Origin: Hyalella azteca
Taxonomy: Eukaryota; Arthropoda; Malacostraca; Amphipoda; Hyalellidae
NCBI RefSeq assembly: GCF_000764305.2
Contig: NW_025936220.1
Span: 1 to 64,000 of the forward strand
Direction: 5' to 3'
DNA: 64,000 bases
Under the pieces are notes generated by a model. That model did not search any database, was not told the origin of the DNA, and saw nothing but the letters and a program-made list of their open reading frames with translations. Shown here one piece after another: positions 36,752-49,100 of the stretch. Every line of letters starts with the position of its first letter. Position 1 is the stretch's first letter. The position numbers and the translations under genes were made by a program.

Positions 36752-37683
36752 CTTATTGAAATAATATTTTTTGACAGAACACGCCTAGAATTGAACATTT
36801 CCTGACAATGCGAACGGCAAAGAATAACTGATGGTTGCAGGGCTCAATGTTCCGACGATTAGAGCTGACAATCAAAACTGTGCTTTGATATCTGGTGCAG
36901 CTGTGAGGCTTCCGTGGGAGAAAACTCATGCTTAGCATGTGCTGAAAATTCATGACTTGCATATGAGCAGCCTTCATCTTTCGCATCATTTTCACATTCT
37001 GTAACCAAATAAGGATATCGCTGAGTATCTGAACTGAACGGTCCTAGATTCACACGCAACCGTCCTTGGGATTAATTATCAGTCGGAGACCACAATGTTC
37101 AAAATTTGTCATCTTCGACTGCGCTCCCGCGTTTCTGCACAAAAATTATGATAAATGGACGGAGATCATGCACCGCTGACTTATCGCGAATGAAACTTTA
37201 AATATTTATGCCTGATTTATATTATACTAGCAGGTTAGCACGGCGCTGCAAGGTCTCGATAATTTCTGCAATTCTGGGACCCTATCATGCCATTTCTGTG
37301 AGCATGTCACGAAACCTTCATTTACGGTTTACGCTGTTACTGAAAATGCCCTTATTTTTATCGGCACAAATACTATGAATTATTAATCACAGCAGAGAAA
37401 GCAAAAATAAGGCGTTTTACTGATTATCATATGTTTTTACTTAGTTTGGTTACGATCATTGATTTGGTTAGACTTTTGATGATATTCCTGATCATCGTTA
37501 CTACGCAACATCAACACGAATACCCTGTTAATCGGGAAGCAAAGAGATTCTTGGTCAAAATATAAGGACGCTGAACTGTTTTTTTTCTTGGAGCTCTGCT
37601 ATGGTTGCAGTGCTGTTGTTGAGACGAGTATTCACAAATGCTGTGTCTAACTGTGTTGTTTGAACACTAACTCATATTTGCTC
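36752..37683. other. Unassigned non-coding stretch
   Basis: No supported gene. Minus-strand open frames at 36753-37059 are short and lack splice context. Confidence 0.4.
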
Positions 37684-37876
37684 TCAACCATGCGGGTTCG
37701 ATCCTAGCTCTATGCGCCAGTTTCTGGTCAGAATCGGCGAGGAGGCCGGGCGGTTAAGCACAGCAGAATTTGAGCAGTGAGTTGCGCGTTCGAGACCGCA
37801 GCAAGCTGTAAATGTTCTACGATATTAATAATCGACGACAGGCCAACGGCATAATAAACGCTGAAACCGCTACATT
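37684..37876 (+). mobile_element. tRNA-derived SINE lacking box A
   Basis: It begins inside the box-B region (GCGGGTTCGATCCTAGC) and continues through CTGGTCAGAATCGGCGAGG, the GGCCGGGCGGTTAAGC body and AATAAACGCTGAAACCGCTA. It is a 5'-truncated copy of the family at 38131-38372. Confidence 0.85.
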
Positions 37877-38130
37877 ATATTATATCATAAGAAAATCACC
37901 TGCACTGAATGTTTGTATATGTACATATAAATTACATAAAGAGTATATGTCGGAGTATGCTACCTGTTTTATTTATAATTACTGAATTTGGTTGAACATA
38001 CACAATATTGCTAGAAAATTGATTGTAGATAAAGGCATGAAATTTAAAAATATCTATAAGATATGTGAGTATAGCCGAAATTCGTAAAAACTCTAATTAT
38101 CGTAAGTTTCTATAGATTGAAAACCAAAAT

Positions 38131-38372
38131 GGGCAGGGTGGCCCAGTGGTTCAGAGTACAAGATTGGTGCAGAGAGGCGCGGGTTCGATCCCAGCTATGT
38201 GCGTCAGTTTCTGGTCAGAATCGGTAAGGAGGCCGGGCGGTTGAGCTCAGCAGAATTGTAGCAGCGAGTTGCGAGTTCAAGCCCGCAACAAGCTGTGGAT
38301 GTTATTGCGATGTTAAGAATCGGCGACAGGCCTATGGCCTAATAAACGCTGAAACCGCTATTATTATTATTT
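38131..38372 (+). mobile_element. Full-length tRNA-derived SINE (about 242 bp)
   Basis: It begins GGGCAGGGTGGCCCAGTGG, which contains an RNA polymerase III box A. Box B, GGTTCGATCC, is at 38182-38191. A conserved non-tRNA body follows (GTTTCTGGTCAGAATCGG, GGCCGGGCGGTTGAGC), and the tail is a short ATT repeat. Four further partial or diverged copies in this window define it as a family. The source tRNA was not identified. Confidence 0.9.
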
Positions 38373-39989
38373 ATAAAATTTACTTATCTATGACGTCAAA
38401 GGCGGAACTTGATAGGTCTCATGAACTAATATTAGTACCATGTATTAGTTCAACCATGAGTGAAATTGTGCACCCCACACTTTTGTATTTCTGAAACAAA
38501 AATTTCGTCAAGTTTGCGGATGATTAGGTTGGAGTTTTTTTATGATGTGTGTGGCTCCGAGCCTCCGTGTGTAGAATGTGCAATGTAGTGAGTAGTGGCA
38601 CTGACATTTGAGTTGACGTGTGTGCCTCTGTGGTGGCCAATCTCGATGATATCGGTCGAAGAAATGAAATCTATTTTGGCAATTAATCATTGGAAGACTT
38701 TGTTTGCCAGTAGAGTAATGCTTGGGATATGAAATTTCGATACATAATGTATCGTGTACGACGTGTAGTGTCGACTGACGTGTACGAGCTATGTCAGGCA
38801 GGCCACAGACCACAGTCAGGGCGGTCAGGCACTATGTTACATACAAGAACATAGTCTATGTATGTGCCAAAATTTCACCCTTTTTTATAATTAAAAAGTT
38901 TTACGTACTCATAAAATACAAAAAATATAAATCAATACCTCAATGGAATTTGACAAGATTTGTATATTAATTAGGTAATGTACCTAGGTATAACCCTAAA
39001 TCATTTATCTTGATTAAATTTGACTAGAAATTTTTGGGTCGAATAGACTGTTGATTCCAGTTCTAGTTTCTACAAAACAAGTGAAACAACCATACTGATT
39101 ACTAATACTGAAGTCTGAAATCACTCTGAATGTTAGTGAATGAATAGTAATTAGGTAGCTAAGTAAGCTAACTACTGATTCTGTTCTTAAGTCTTGAAAC
39201 TCTTGATCAGTAATTATGATAATGAAAAAGAATAAATAAATAAAAATTTAGGAGGGGTAATATATGAACTGCTGCAGCGCTGCTGTATTTGAATAATTTA
39301 ATTGAAGGATGAGCTACTAGGTAGCAATGAATTGGAGTTAATTTTTTTATTGTGTTCTATCAAATTTGAAATAGGCATTTTCATATATATTAGCCTACCT
39401 TTTGATGGTTAATTGCTTATTACATAATTATATAAGGGAAGAAAATTTCATTACAAACCAAACCAGTTCTATAAATAATAAAAATGATAAAAATTGTAAT
39501 AATAATATTAATGATAATATTTAGCCATAAAATAACTTATTATATGGTATAATATAATTGATACCTATGTAACCTGTGTGCTCTGCCTAATGCCTATTAG
39601 ATCTTATACTGTCCTCAGTCATTCTTAGTTTTCTTACAGCATCTGAAATTCATTTTGGTCATCAGGTAGTTGAGTTGTGGGAATATGTATGTAAATGTAG
39701 AAAAGCCTAATATTGCTAAAAAGTTTCTCCTCATCACAGCAAGCCCCAGGCTCCAGGCTTCATGCCCAAATCAAGCAACTTGGTAGTAAAAATGATCATG
39801 AGAGACAAGTATGACATGAATAAAATACTACTGTAGCCTTGTAGGTGTGGTGCTGATAAATTTTAGTTCAGTATAAAATTCAAATTAATGGCCCTAACAC
39901 TAATAATTGTTATATATAATTTCTCATAGGTTCACATGATTTGTTCTTTGTTACCAGTGATGGTAAAGTGTAAGATTATAGATTAAAAA
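38373..39989. other. Upstream region of the golgin gene
   Basis: AT-rich sequence with no coding exon recognised. It should contain the golgin main promoter and 5' UTR; no unambiguous core promoter element was found. Confidence 0.35.
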
Positions 39990-42900
39990 ATGTTTAAGAA
40001 ATTACGCGATAGAATTTCTGAGGAAGTTCAGCAGCAGTCTTTGAAGCTTCCTGCTTCTGTCCAGCAATTGACTCAGCAGGTTTGACATTTATTAATAGAA
40101 AGAGATTTAAATTAGTTGAAATTGAGCTTAAAATTAGTTTTTAAGTTGGAACTTGGTTATACCCATGATGCATCATGAGTGTTGTTCTGCATAGACAGTT
40201 AGAATTTTGGATTACTTATTATGATTTATAAAATTCTTGTATGTAAATTAGACTCCCAATTAATGCGCACCAGAGTTGATAAATTGAATAGAAATCTTAC
40301 TGAATGTTTTTTTATTTCAGAGCTTGTTGGATTTATCAGGTCGAGATGCATCTGCAGCGGCCAATAATGTTAATCTCTTCACTATTGATGATGAAAGCCC
40401 AACCAAAGGTAATTCATTTAAACTCTACATGTAATATTTTTTCAATTTCCTGCCTTAGCAATTTAAAGTTTTATCATTGTTAAGTTCATGAGTTTCAAGC
40501 ATTCTTAAGAAAAGTACTCTAGTATTTTCTTGATTTACCAGTATAGTATTTACACTCGGAACACAAATTGTGACCGAGCCAGAGTGTAGTAACTCAATGC
40601 CATTACTTGCAACTCAATAACAGTAGATAGGCTAGAAGTTAGCACCAAAAAAATATTTCCTGAAATATTGTTATTTTTAGTGCATTTTCTCATTTATGGA
40701 AAAAATGTACTATTGTGCTCGCCATGTCTGTCTTTCCGTCTCTCCGTCCGTCTGTCTGTCCGTCTGTCCATGACCTCAATTTTTCATGGACAAGAAAATG
40801 CGCTCTCTGTCACTCACTGCAGTGAGTACTGAGTTATACTTTTTCATTATTTGAATCGTATTTTCATGAAGGAAATTCCCCCTTTTTATCAAGTGGTCAT
40901 TATTATATTTAGCAATTCCTGCTGATCATGACTCTATTACAGATTTTGGAGTTAACGTGAACCCAAAGCGCACTGGTGGCCTCCATGATGTGCAGTTGGA
41001 CAGCACTAGTGCTGGTCACAGCCCGGCAGGGTGGCCTCCAGTGTCTGCAAGATTCCATAGAGGTTCTGTTGGCTCCAGCACTTCTGACATTCCTGCTTGT
41101 TCCAGCCCCTTGCCTATGGGGGATGTTCCAAGTGCCAACTTTACCATTCCATTGGTGAATTGTTTTGCGGACTTCAAGATCTTAGCCTAATATCTCACAT
41201 GAGATCATTTCCTTTAAGTTTTACACAAGTTCCAGAAGCTTTTGACATTTGTGTGGTTATTTTTTAAATCACTTGTATTTCTTTACTATTTTTTTGGTGA
41301 TGAATATATTTTTCACAGTCCCCTCCTCTGAAGTCAATTAACAAGCTTGGTATTCCACCTATTTGTTATCTAATACTAAATTTTTCTATGTTGTTTATTT
41401 AAATTAACTTTGATAAAACTTGATTAGAGAAGATTTCAAAGGAGCCATAAAATTGTTGATGGAATTTATATATTTTTTTGGGGTGAAATAGATCAATGAT
41501 TTCTTTAGAAAATAAGAAGGCATTGAGTTTTCATGACTAATTTCTAACATTGAATTTAACAGAGTGACCTGGAGTCAGCCAGTGAGTGGGAGGAGAGCTA
41601 TGCTGCTGATGGTATTACTAAAGACAGGCTTTTCCAGGCCTATTCTAAAATGCGGCAACGTTACCACAAGTACAAGGGCAGGTTTGTAATTGGATGATCT
41701 TGGTTTGTGTTACTTGAAGAATCATTATGGTATGAATGTCATTAGCTATCATTTCAGTTACAATAATCTATTTTTTCATTTTCTATGCCATCAATTGAAT
41801 GCTCTGCTATTTTAAATGTTAAAAAACTATTTTCTGTGAAAATTTGTGTATTTTCTGACTGAAACACAAAATCATATCAAGTAAAATTGTATAATCTAAC
41901 AAGATATTGGTTAATATCAGGTTTTTTTCGCAGCCTTTCTACAGCAAAATATTTTTTGACAGATATGCTGATGTAGTGCGTGCGTACCGCGAGAAAGAGA
42001 GGGAAGCTGAGAAACTCAGGGACGTTCTTGCCAAGACTCAAGACCAAACAATGAGACGGGTGAGTTATTAACCCTCGTGCATTTGATTACAAAAACATAT
42101 CCTCTTCATACAATGATTGTGCAAAAACTGAATGATGCCATCACTCAAAACCAATCAATAATATGAGTGATTTATATGTGCTCTTATGATTGCAAAAAGA
42201 TATGCTGTTCACGAATGACTTCAGAATTTTTTAATGGTTTTTATTAACTTGTCAGATATCGGATCTTCGAGATCAGTGTGCTCTTGAAACGCAGGCTAAG
42301 GCTCATCTTGAAGAAGAGCTTCGTGGTGACTTGGAAGAAAAAGACCACAAAATTCAGAGTCTTCTTACTAAGGTATATATTGTACAGGCTATTCTTCTAT
42401 TGCTTTTCATTCAGTTTATACTGGGCCTTTGGGTATAAAAATTGGAAAAACTATTTATTTATTTATTACCTATACCATACTTGTGTAATGTGAATATTTA
42501 GTTGATGTTCTTCTAATTATAAAAATGAAAATGCAATTCATGCAAAGCAATTCCAAGCCTGAGGAAACAATTTTAATTTTTTCTTTTCTTCATTAACGAC
42601 GATGCTGTGTTCGCAGGTGCGACTCCTGCAAGAGGGCTACGGCTTGCACCGAGAAGAAGACACGAGCAACAACAACAAATACGACGAAGTGATGAACTCA
42701 GCGGGGGGACGCGGCGGGGACGCGGCTGATGGCACTTGCAAGTCCCTGGGCTCCCATGACTCCGGCGTGGCTGCCGGCGTCTGGGACGATCCCTCATTTC
42801 CTGGCCCCGGTGCTTATGATGAAGGTGAGCTGAGCGACGGAGTTTGGTGTCGTAATGATTGTGCTTGGCTGCTTTCTCTGATGGCACTACTTGTATTTGT

Positions 42901-45900
42901 GAAGAAATATAATCTTTGTTATGTAAACTTTCCTTGAAAGAAAAGTGTTGTCTAGTTAACAATTTTTTCTAGGAAAACACTAGGATGTTTTCTTTTAATT
43001 TATTGACAGTGAGTTTGTGTTACTTTATTTCTTTCATTACTTACTTTTTTCCGTTTCTTTCCTTACAGCGGTAAGGAAAATTTTACGCTTAACATTTGGT
43101 GCCTCATTCTTCTACACTGTTCCTACATTTTATATCCTCATAATAAAACTACCTATTATGAAAATAGTAAACATGATCGAAGTGTTCATGTTTTATTTGC
43201 AAACAAAATTTGTGAAAAATGCATAACTCTCTTAAACCTTGTTAGTAGTAATTTTTTGTCTCAAAACAAAGATATATGTGTAATTCTATGCATGCGGCAT
43301 GGGAATGTTTACTAAGATTTTGTTATTAAGCTGCGACATTTGTTACGCAATCTCAATAATGTTCCAGGACCTATACTTTCAAAAGTTAAAAGATCGTAAG
43401 TTCATCAGCCAATCATTGACGGCCTTTCAAGCCACTCTTTTAAAAACAGTTAAGAGATCGTAAGTTCATCAGCCAATCATTGACGGCCTTTCAAGCAAAA
43501 TCCACCAATCATTGACAATAAAATAGAGCGTAAGTACTTACGTTCACTTAGCCAGTTTTGAAAGTATGGCCCCAGAAATCATAGCTGTACATTTGTAGTT
43601 TTTTTCTGGACTGGGCTTTGTTATCATTGTAATATTATATTTATTGTTTTGAGAATTGACCATTCTTTGCTTCCTTGGTATGTTGTACTCAGGAGGGGAC
43701 CGTAGAGCAACATGTTTGGAGGTGGATAACGTATCGCTGGGGTCCGTATCGATGAGCGCTGCTGTGTCCACGACCGGCAGCACATACTCTCAGCTGCAGG
43801 CTGAAGAACTTATTGAGAAACTCAAAGGTATTATCTACTCATGTCTAAATAATAAAGGCTTACTAGATAATAAGCACTGAAATGACTTGAAGTAAGGTAA
43901 AGTGTATGACTAAATGATACAGTAATACAGCCTAGAGACGTAGTTCTAGTTCTAAGTTGTTGCTCCTAGTCATTGAGAATCTTGAAGGTAAGTGACTCGA
44001 AAGTTTCGAAGCTTTTTGCAGTTGCTGAACGGAGTTTACTAAAAATATTCAAATAGAAGTTTAAAGTCTTGGGCTTTTACGTTGTGGGTGAGGTCTAGGT
44101 ATGATTTTGAAACGAGATGCATCTCTTGAAATTTTTATTGCCAGTATCAAAAGCGTTTTGCTGCGTACTTATGCAGCGAGTGTGCTGAGGCTTTAAAGTT
44201 ATAATTCATAATAAATTTTAATTACTTAATTGCTTGTATTTTATTAAGTCCGAATTGCAGGTGAAGTGAGTCAGCAGAAGCAGCTGCTGGCGCGCTGCAT
44301 GGAGAACATAAGAAACAAGCGCGACGTGGTGGCCGCCGTCACGGCTGAGAGGAACGGCCTGGCTGCTAAGCTGGCCGCTGTGCAGGTGCCTGTCTTCTAA
44401 ATATGCCATGTCTTAAATATACAAAGTTCATTAATATGTGATCTCTAGAATATGTGACGTCCAACAAAGGCAATGTCAGAGATGTGCGCGTTTATGTTTC
44501 GTAATGGATTGTAGAAATGCTCCATTGTAATGGATTATAGGAATGCTCATTCCTGTAGGAATGCTCCATCCATTATAATACTAACGGATTATGGGAATGC
44601 TCCATCCTAAGAGCTACGTAATGGATTATAGGGATGCTGCATCAAAGAACATTCACCTCAGCTAATGCAGTAATGCTAGAGCACTGCACATCATAAATGA
44701 TGTAATTTTTCATTGCATGCCAAATATGCAAAATGCTGTCAAGTAATGCATTTTTGCAGGCATTTCATAAGTGAATAGCAAGTTTCGTTTTGTCAGAGGA
44801 TCTGCGAATATCTCGTGTTTATCTAACTCAGTTTGTTGGCAGCTATAAACTGTGAATTTTTTTGTAGGAAGTTACCTATTTCTCATCATGTTCCTCAAAT
44901 AATTCCTATATAAGATTATAAAATGATGAATGTAATCCAGCAAGTTAGGGAATTACGGCCTGTGTTGTCACGAGCAGAACGAACACCAAATAGAGTTAGA
45001 TCAGCTGAAGCAGACCATCGAGTCGTCGGCGCTAAGCATGGCGGAGACGAAACAGCAACTTTTTGAAGAGCTTCAGAGGAAGGAGGAACAGGTTGGCATT
45101 AACACTATGCTGCTTGATACTTATTACTTAATAATAACAGTCAGCTTTTTTCAGAGCAGATTGTTTGATTATTAATTAGCTGGATAATTAATCTGGAAAG
45201 ATCTTCTGTCATGTTTAAGTTTTTTTAAGTTTTCAATGGCCAGTCGATTGCTTTGCTAATACAACTGGGCTAAAAAAATCGTCGCTACTGTGAGAAGTAT
45301 GAATGGTTTCTGATGATATTTGGTGCTGTTCTGCTTAGTGCTTTGTTAGAATGATCACATTGTGAATGACAAATTATATACTAGAATGAATGAATTTACA
45401 TTTTCAAAAATACGCAAACCTAATGAACGCATCGCTTGGAATATACTTAGAGAGAAGTATTCATCCATTAAATTCCAAGCCTTGACTCATTTAAACCTAA
45501 TAACGATTCTCAATTTTGTCAGAACAAATTTTTTATTTGTCAGAACAAATTTTTTATTTGTCAGAACAAATTTTTTATTTGCTAGAACAAATTTTTTATT
45601 TGTCAGAACAAATTTTTCATTTGTCAGAACAAATTTTTTATTTATCAGTACAAATTTTTTATTTATCAGAACAAATTTTTTATTTGTCAGTACAAATTTT
45701 TTATTTGTCAGAACAAATATTTTATTTGTCAGTACAAATTTTTTAATTGTCAGTACAAATTTTGTATTTGTCAGAACAAATTTTTTATTTGTCAGTACAA
45801 ATTTTTTAATTGTCAGTACAAATTTTTTATTTGTCAGTATAAATTTTTTATTTGTCAGAACAAATTTTTTATTTGTCAGTACAAATTTTTTATTTGTCAG

Positions 45901-46184
45901 TACAAATTTTTTATTTGTCAGTACAAATTTTTTAATTGTCAGTACAAATTTTTTATTTGTCAGAACAAATTTTTTATTCGTCAGAAAAAATTTTTTATTT
46001 CTCAGAAATTTTTTTTTAATTATCAGTACAAATTTTTTATTTGTCAGAACAAATTTTGTTGACTGTATATGTTGTTGAGGTGGAGGAACTGAGGGAGCAG
46101 TGCGCTGAGCTGCAGCAGAAGCTGGACCAGCCGCCCCCGCCCCGCCCTGCTCCTGACGGCTGCTCTTCTCTCCCTGCTACGCCT
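39990..46184 (+). CDS. Golgin245: Golgin exons 1-11 (residues 1-470)
   Basis: Eleven small exons of 88-212 nt encode the conserved N-terminal section. The start is the first ATG, at 39990, after an A-rich context. Exons 4-6 hold the segment that best matches GOLGA4. Exon 7 is Gly/Asp/Ser-rich and exon 11 ends in a Pro run (DQPPPPRPAPDG), so the coiled coil is broken by flexible linkers. Phases are 0, 1, 0, 2, 0, 0, 1, 1, 0, 0, 0 at successive 3' ends, and each acceptor matches. Introns carry a MITE (43373), a dispersed repeat (40681) and a 21-bp array (45512). Confidence 0.9.
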
Positions 46185-49100
46185 GTAATTTGCTATAGAG
46201 TTTCTATTTCTATTCATACCCTAACCCTAACCTAACAAGGTTGGCGTTAAAAAGCATGTCACACAATTCTATATATCTTTTCAGGCTGTAATTTGCTCTA
46301 GAGCCTTTATTTCTATTCAAAATAAAATTGTAAAAAAATATAATCCAATTGAAACTCATGACAGACATTGTCTAACGTGCTTTGAAATGAAGTGTCTGTT
46401 GCACTAAAAATGTAAAAATTTGTCATGAGTATTTAGATAACGAGGAAGAACTGCCTGCTCAGACGATGTGGCAAAAAAGTGGCTAGTGTGATTTCAAACG
46501 ATTCACAAGTCTGTATAACTTGCTGGAAATGAGTGAACTTTGTCTTAATTAAATTGTTTATCCTCTATAATGATATGAAAAGCTTTTTTGAAGCCGTCGA
46601 CTTCCATTTTTTATATAAAATGAAATTTCCTTTTGATTTCTTTCAGGTGTTGAACGCCGACGAGGAGACAGCGGCTTTAGAGAAGCAAGCTATCAGGCTC
46701 GCTGTCGGCCTCTGTCCGGAGGTTTCTCCACCAAGCTCTTTGTTGGTGGCAGTTCCTTCGCTAGAACATTCTTCACTAGGACATCCTTCACTAGAACATC
46801 CTTCACTGGTACAACCACTGGATGAAAATCAGTCCTTGGTTGGTCAAACAGAGATCTTACCATGTGAGGAGCAACAGTCGTCGCAGACCGAACCACTGCC
46901 TTCGTCGGGAGATCTCCTGACATTTTCAGAAGCGATTGACCAGAAGAGTAGCACTTCTAACGATGTACAGACGACCTACGTGGCCGCTATTGCAGAACTC
47001 GAAACAACAAAGCGGGATCTACAGTGGAGAATAGGAGAACTCGAGGAAAAAAATCGGCAGAGTGAAGAGTTAGTTCGGCAGCTGACTGATGATTGTGCAG
47101 AAATGGAGACCAAATATTCCAATGTACAAAATAGAAACGAAAGATTGCAAGCTGAGCTTGACAGCTTGAATGCAAGTTACCATGAAGTACAAGGCTCGGT
47201 CAACGAACATGTGAAGCAAAGAAGCGAATTGAGTAATCGAGTGTCGTGTTTGTTGGAAGAAATACAACTTCTTAAAGAAACAACTGAGCAGCACGAACGC
47301 TCTAAAAGTGAATCCAGCAAATTAGCCGAGCAAATTGAGACGCTGAAGGACTCTCATAATCGATTAGAATGTGAATTACTTGCGATTAAAACTGAGAGAG
47401 AGAAGCTGCAAAGAGATCTGCTTGAGGCCATCAGTGAACGAGACGAAATTCGCGGCGCTGCGAGCTTCACATTGACGTGCTTACAAGAACTGTCGTCGTC
47501 GCTTGACGATGAACTTCTGGTCGGAGGAAAGGTTTTGAACACTGAGAGGACGGTAGATTCCAAGAGAGAAATAGTTTATTCGTCAGAGGCATTTGACGTC
47601 AGGCAGTATTGCGATAATCTCAAGCAGCGAATTCATGACCAGCATAGTACTTTGGAGAAATTGCAGTCGGATAAATGTGATGCGGAGAAAAGAGTTTCGG
47701 TGTTACAAAATCAATGTGATTCGCTGATGGCAGAGGCTGACTCGATAATTAATGATCGACGTGAGTTACAAGCGAAACTCGAGCATGTTGAGAACGAGTT
47801 TGATTCTTGCAGACAAAGGTGTGAAGTTTTAGAAGAACAGGCTACAAAGTCTCTAGAAATTCGCTCCAATGTTGAACAACAAATTACGCATTTAAATTCG
47901 AATCTTAAACTTTTAGAAGCTGAAAGGAGCGAAAAATCGGCTGAAATTGAAGGTTTACGTGAACAATTGGAAATTACATCACAAAACTTGGTTGATGCAT
48001 CTCGAAAAAACGACGAACTTCACACCATTCAAGAAAATTTGAAGATTGTAAACGAAGCTCTGACGACAGAAAAAGCAAGCCTCAGCTCAAGCTTGAGCGA
48101 TGTTCTCACAGAAAGAGACGAATGGAAGTCCAAGTGCACCTCGCTGCAGAATGAGAATGATGAGAAACAAAGAAGAGTTCTGGAGCTGGACAAACTTTTA
48201 GACCAGAGTAACTCGGCGTTATCCGTTTCAATGGAAAAAACGGACAAATTAAGTTCGGAAAACGACAATTTAAATACTCGTTTGATCGAATTGGAAGACA
48301 TGCACGAACGATTGAGAAATAGTACGCAGTCTGCTTCTGATTTAGAACAGAACGCCGAGTTACTGCGGGCAGAAATAAGTCAGAAAAATTCTGATTTATC
48401 ACAGATGGAAGAACAAGCAGCTTTCAGAGAGAAAGAAATATCTGAATTGATGAGTAGTCGAGACGAGCTGATTTCCACGAAACAAGTGCTCGCTGATCGA
48501 ATAAAAAGCCTGGAAAACGATCTTGAAGCCAGCAAGAGCTTGGAGCTTGAGTTGAAGCATGAGATGAATCTGCTTAACGAGCAGCTTGAGACGGTAACTA
48601 ATCTAGAAACGCGAGCTCTTGATGCTGAAGGAAGAATAAACGAACTTGAAACTTCTTGTGCAACCCGCGTGGCAGATCTGGAACAACTGCTAAATGATTC
48701 CAAGGAACGAACAAATAAACTTGAGGATGAACTGAAAAATTCGTCTCTGAGAATTGCGGAGTTGGAAAACGAGTTAGAAATATTAAAAATTACTCGTGAC
48801 TCTCAAGTGGTTGAACTGGAACGGTTGAAGATGGATTCCGAAAGAGTTGCTGAACTAGAACAGCTTAATAATGAATCTAGTGCTCGTGTAGTTGAGCTTG
48901 AAAGTGAGCTTGAGGTCCTAAAAAGAACATCCGATTCACGAGCGAAGGAGCTGCAAAACGAGCTAGAACAGGCAAATATGGATTCAAATAGCAAATTTAC
49001 CGAACTAGAACAGCTTAAAATAGAATCTAGTACTCGTGTGGTCGAGCTAGAAAGAGAGCTTGAGGTCGTAAAAAGAACCTCAGATTCACGAGTGACTGAA

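Noticed and set aside
38131..38200. A functional tRNA gene
   Set aside because: A and B boxes are present, but the cloverleaf acceptor stem cannot be completed and several dispersed copies share a long non-tRNA body, so it is a SINE.
40957..41190. A free-standing small gene
   Set aside because: The frame is golgin exon 3 plus read-through into its intron; the ends coincide with a clear acceptor and donor.
45512..46060. CRISPR-like array
   Set aside because: The units are contiguous with no unique spacers, and the genome is eukaryotic.
45362..46078. A 238-codon plus-strand open frame with FLFVRTN repeats
   Set aside because: It is a product of the 21-bp minisatellite within golgin intron 10. 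The period is divisible by 3 and the unit lacks a stop, so it stays open by chance. Flanking golgin exons splice over it in phase.
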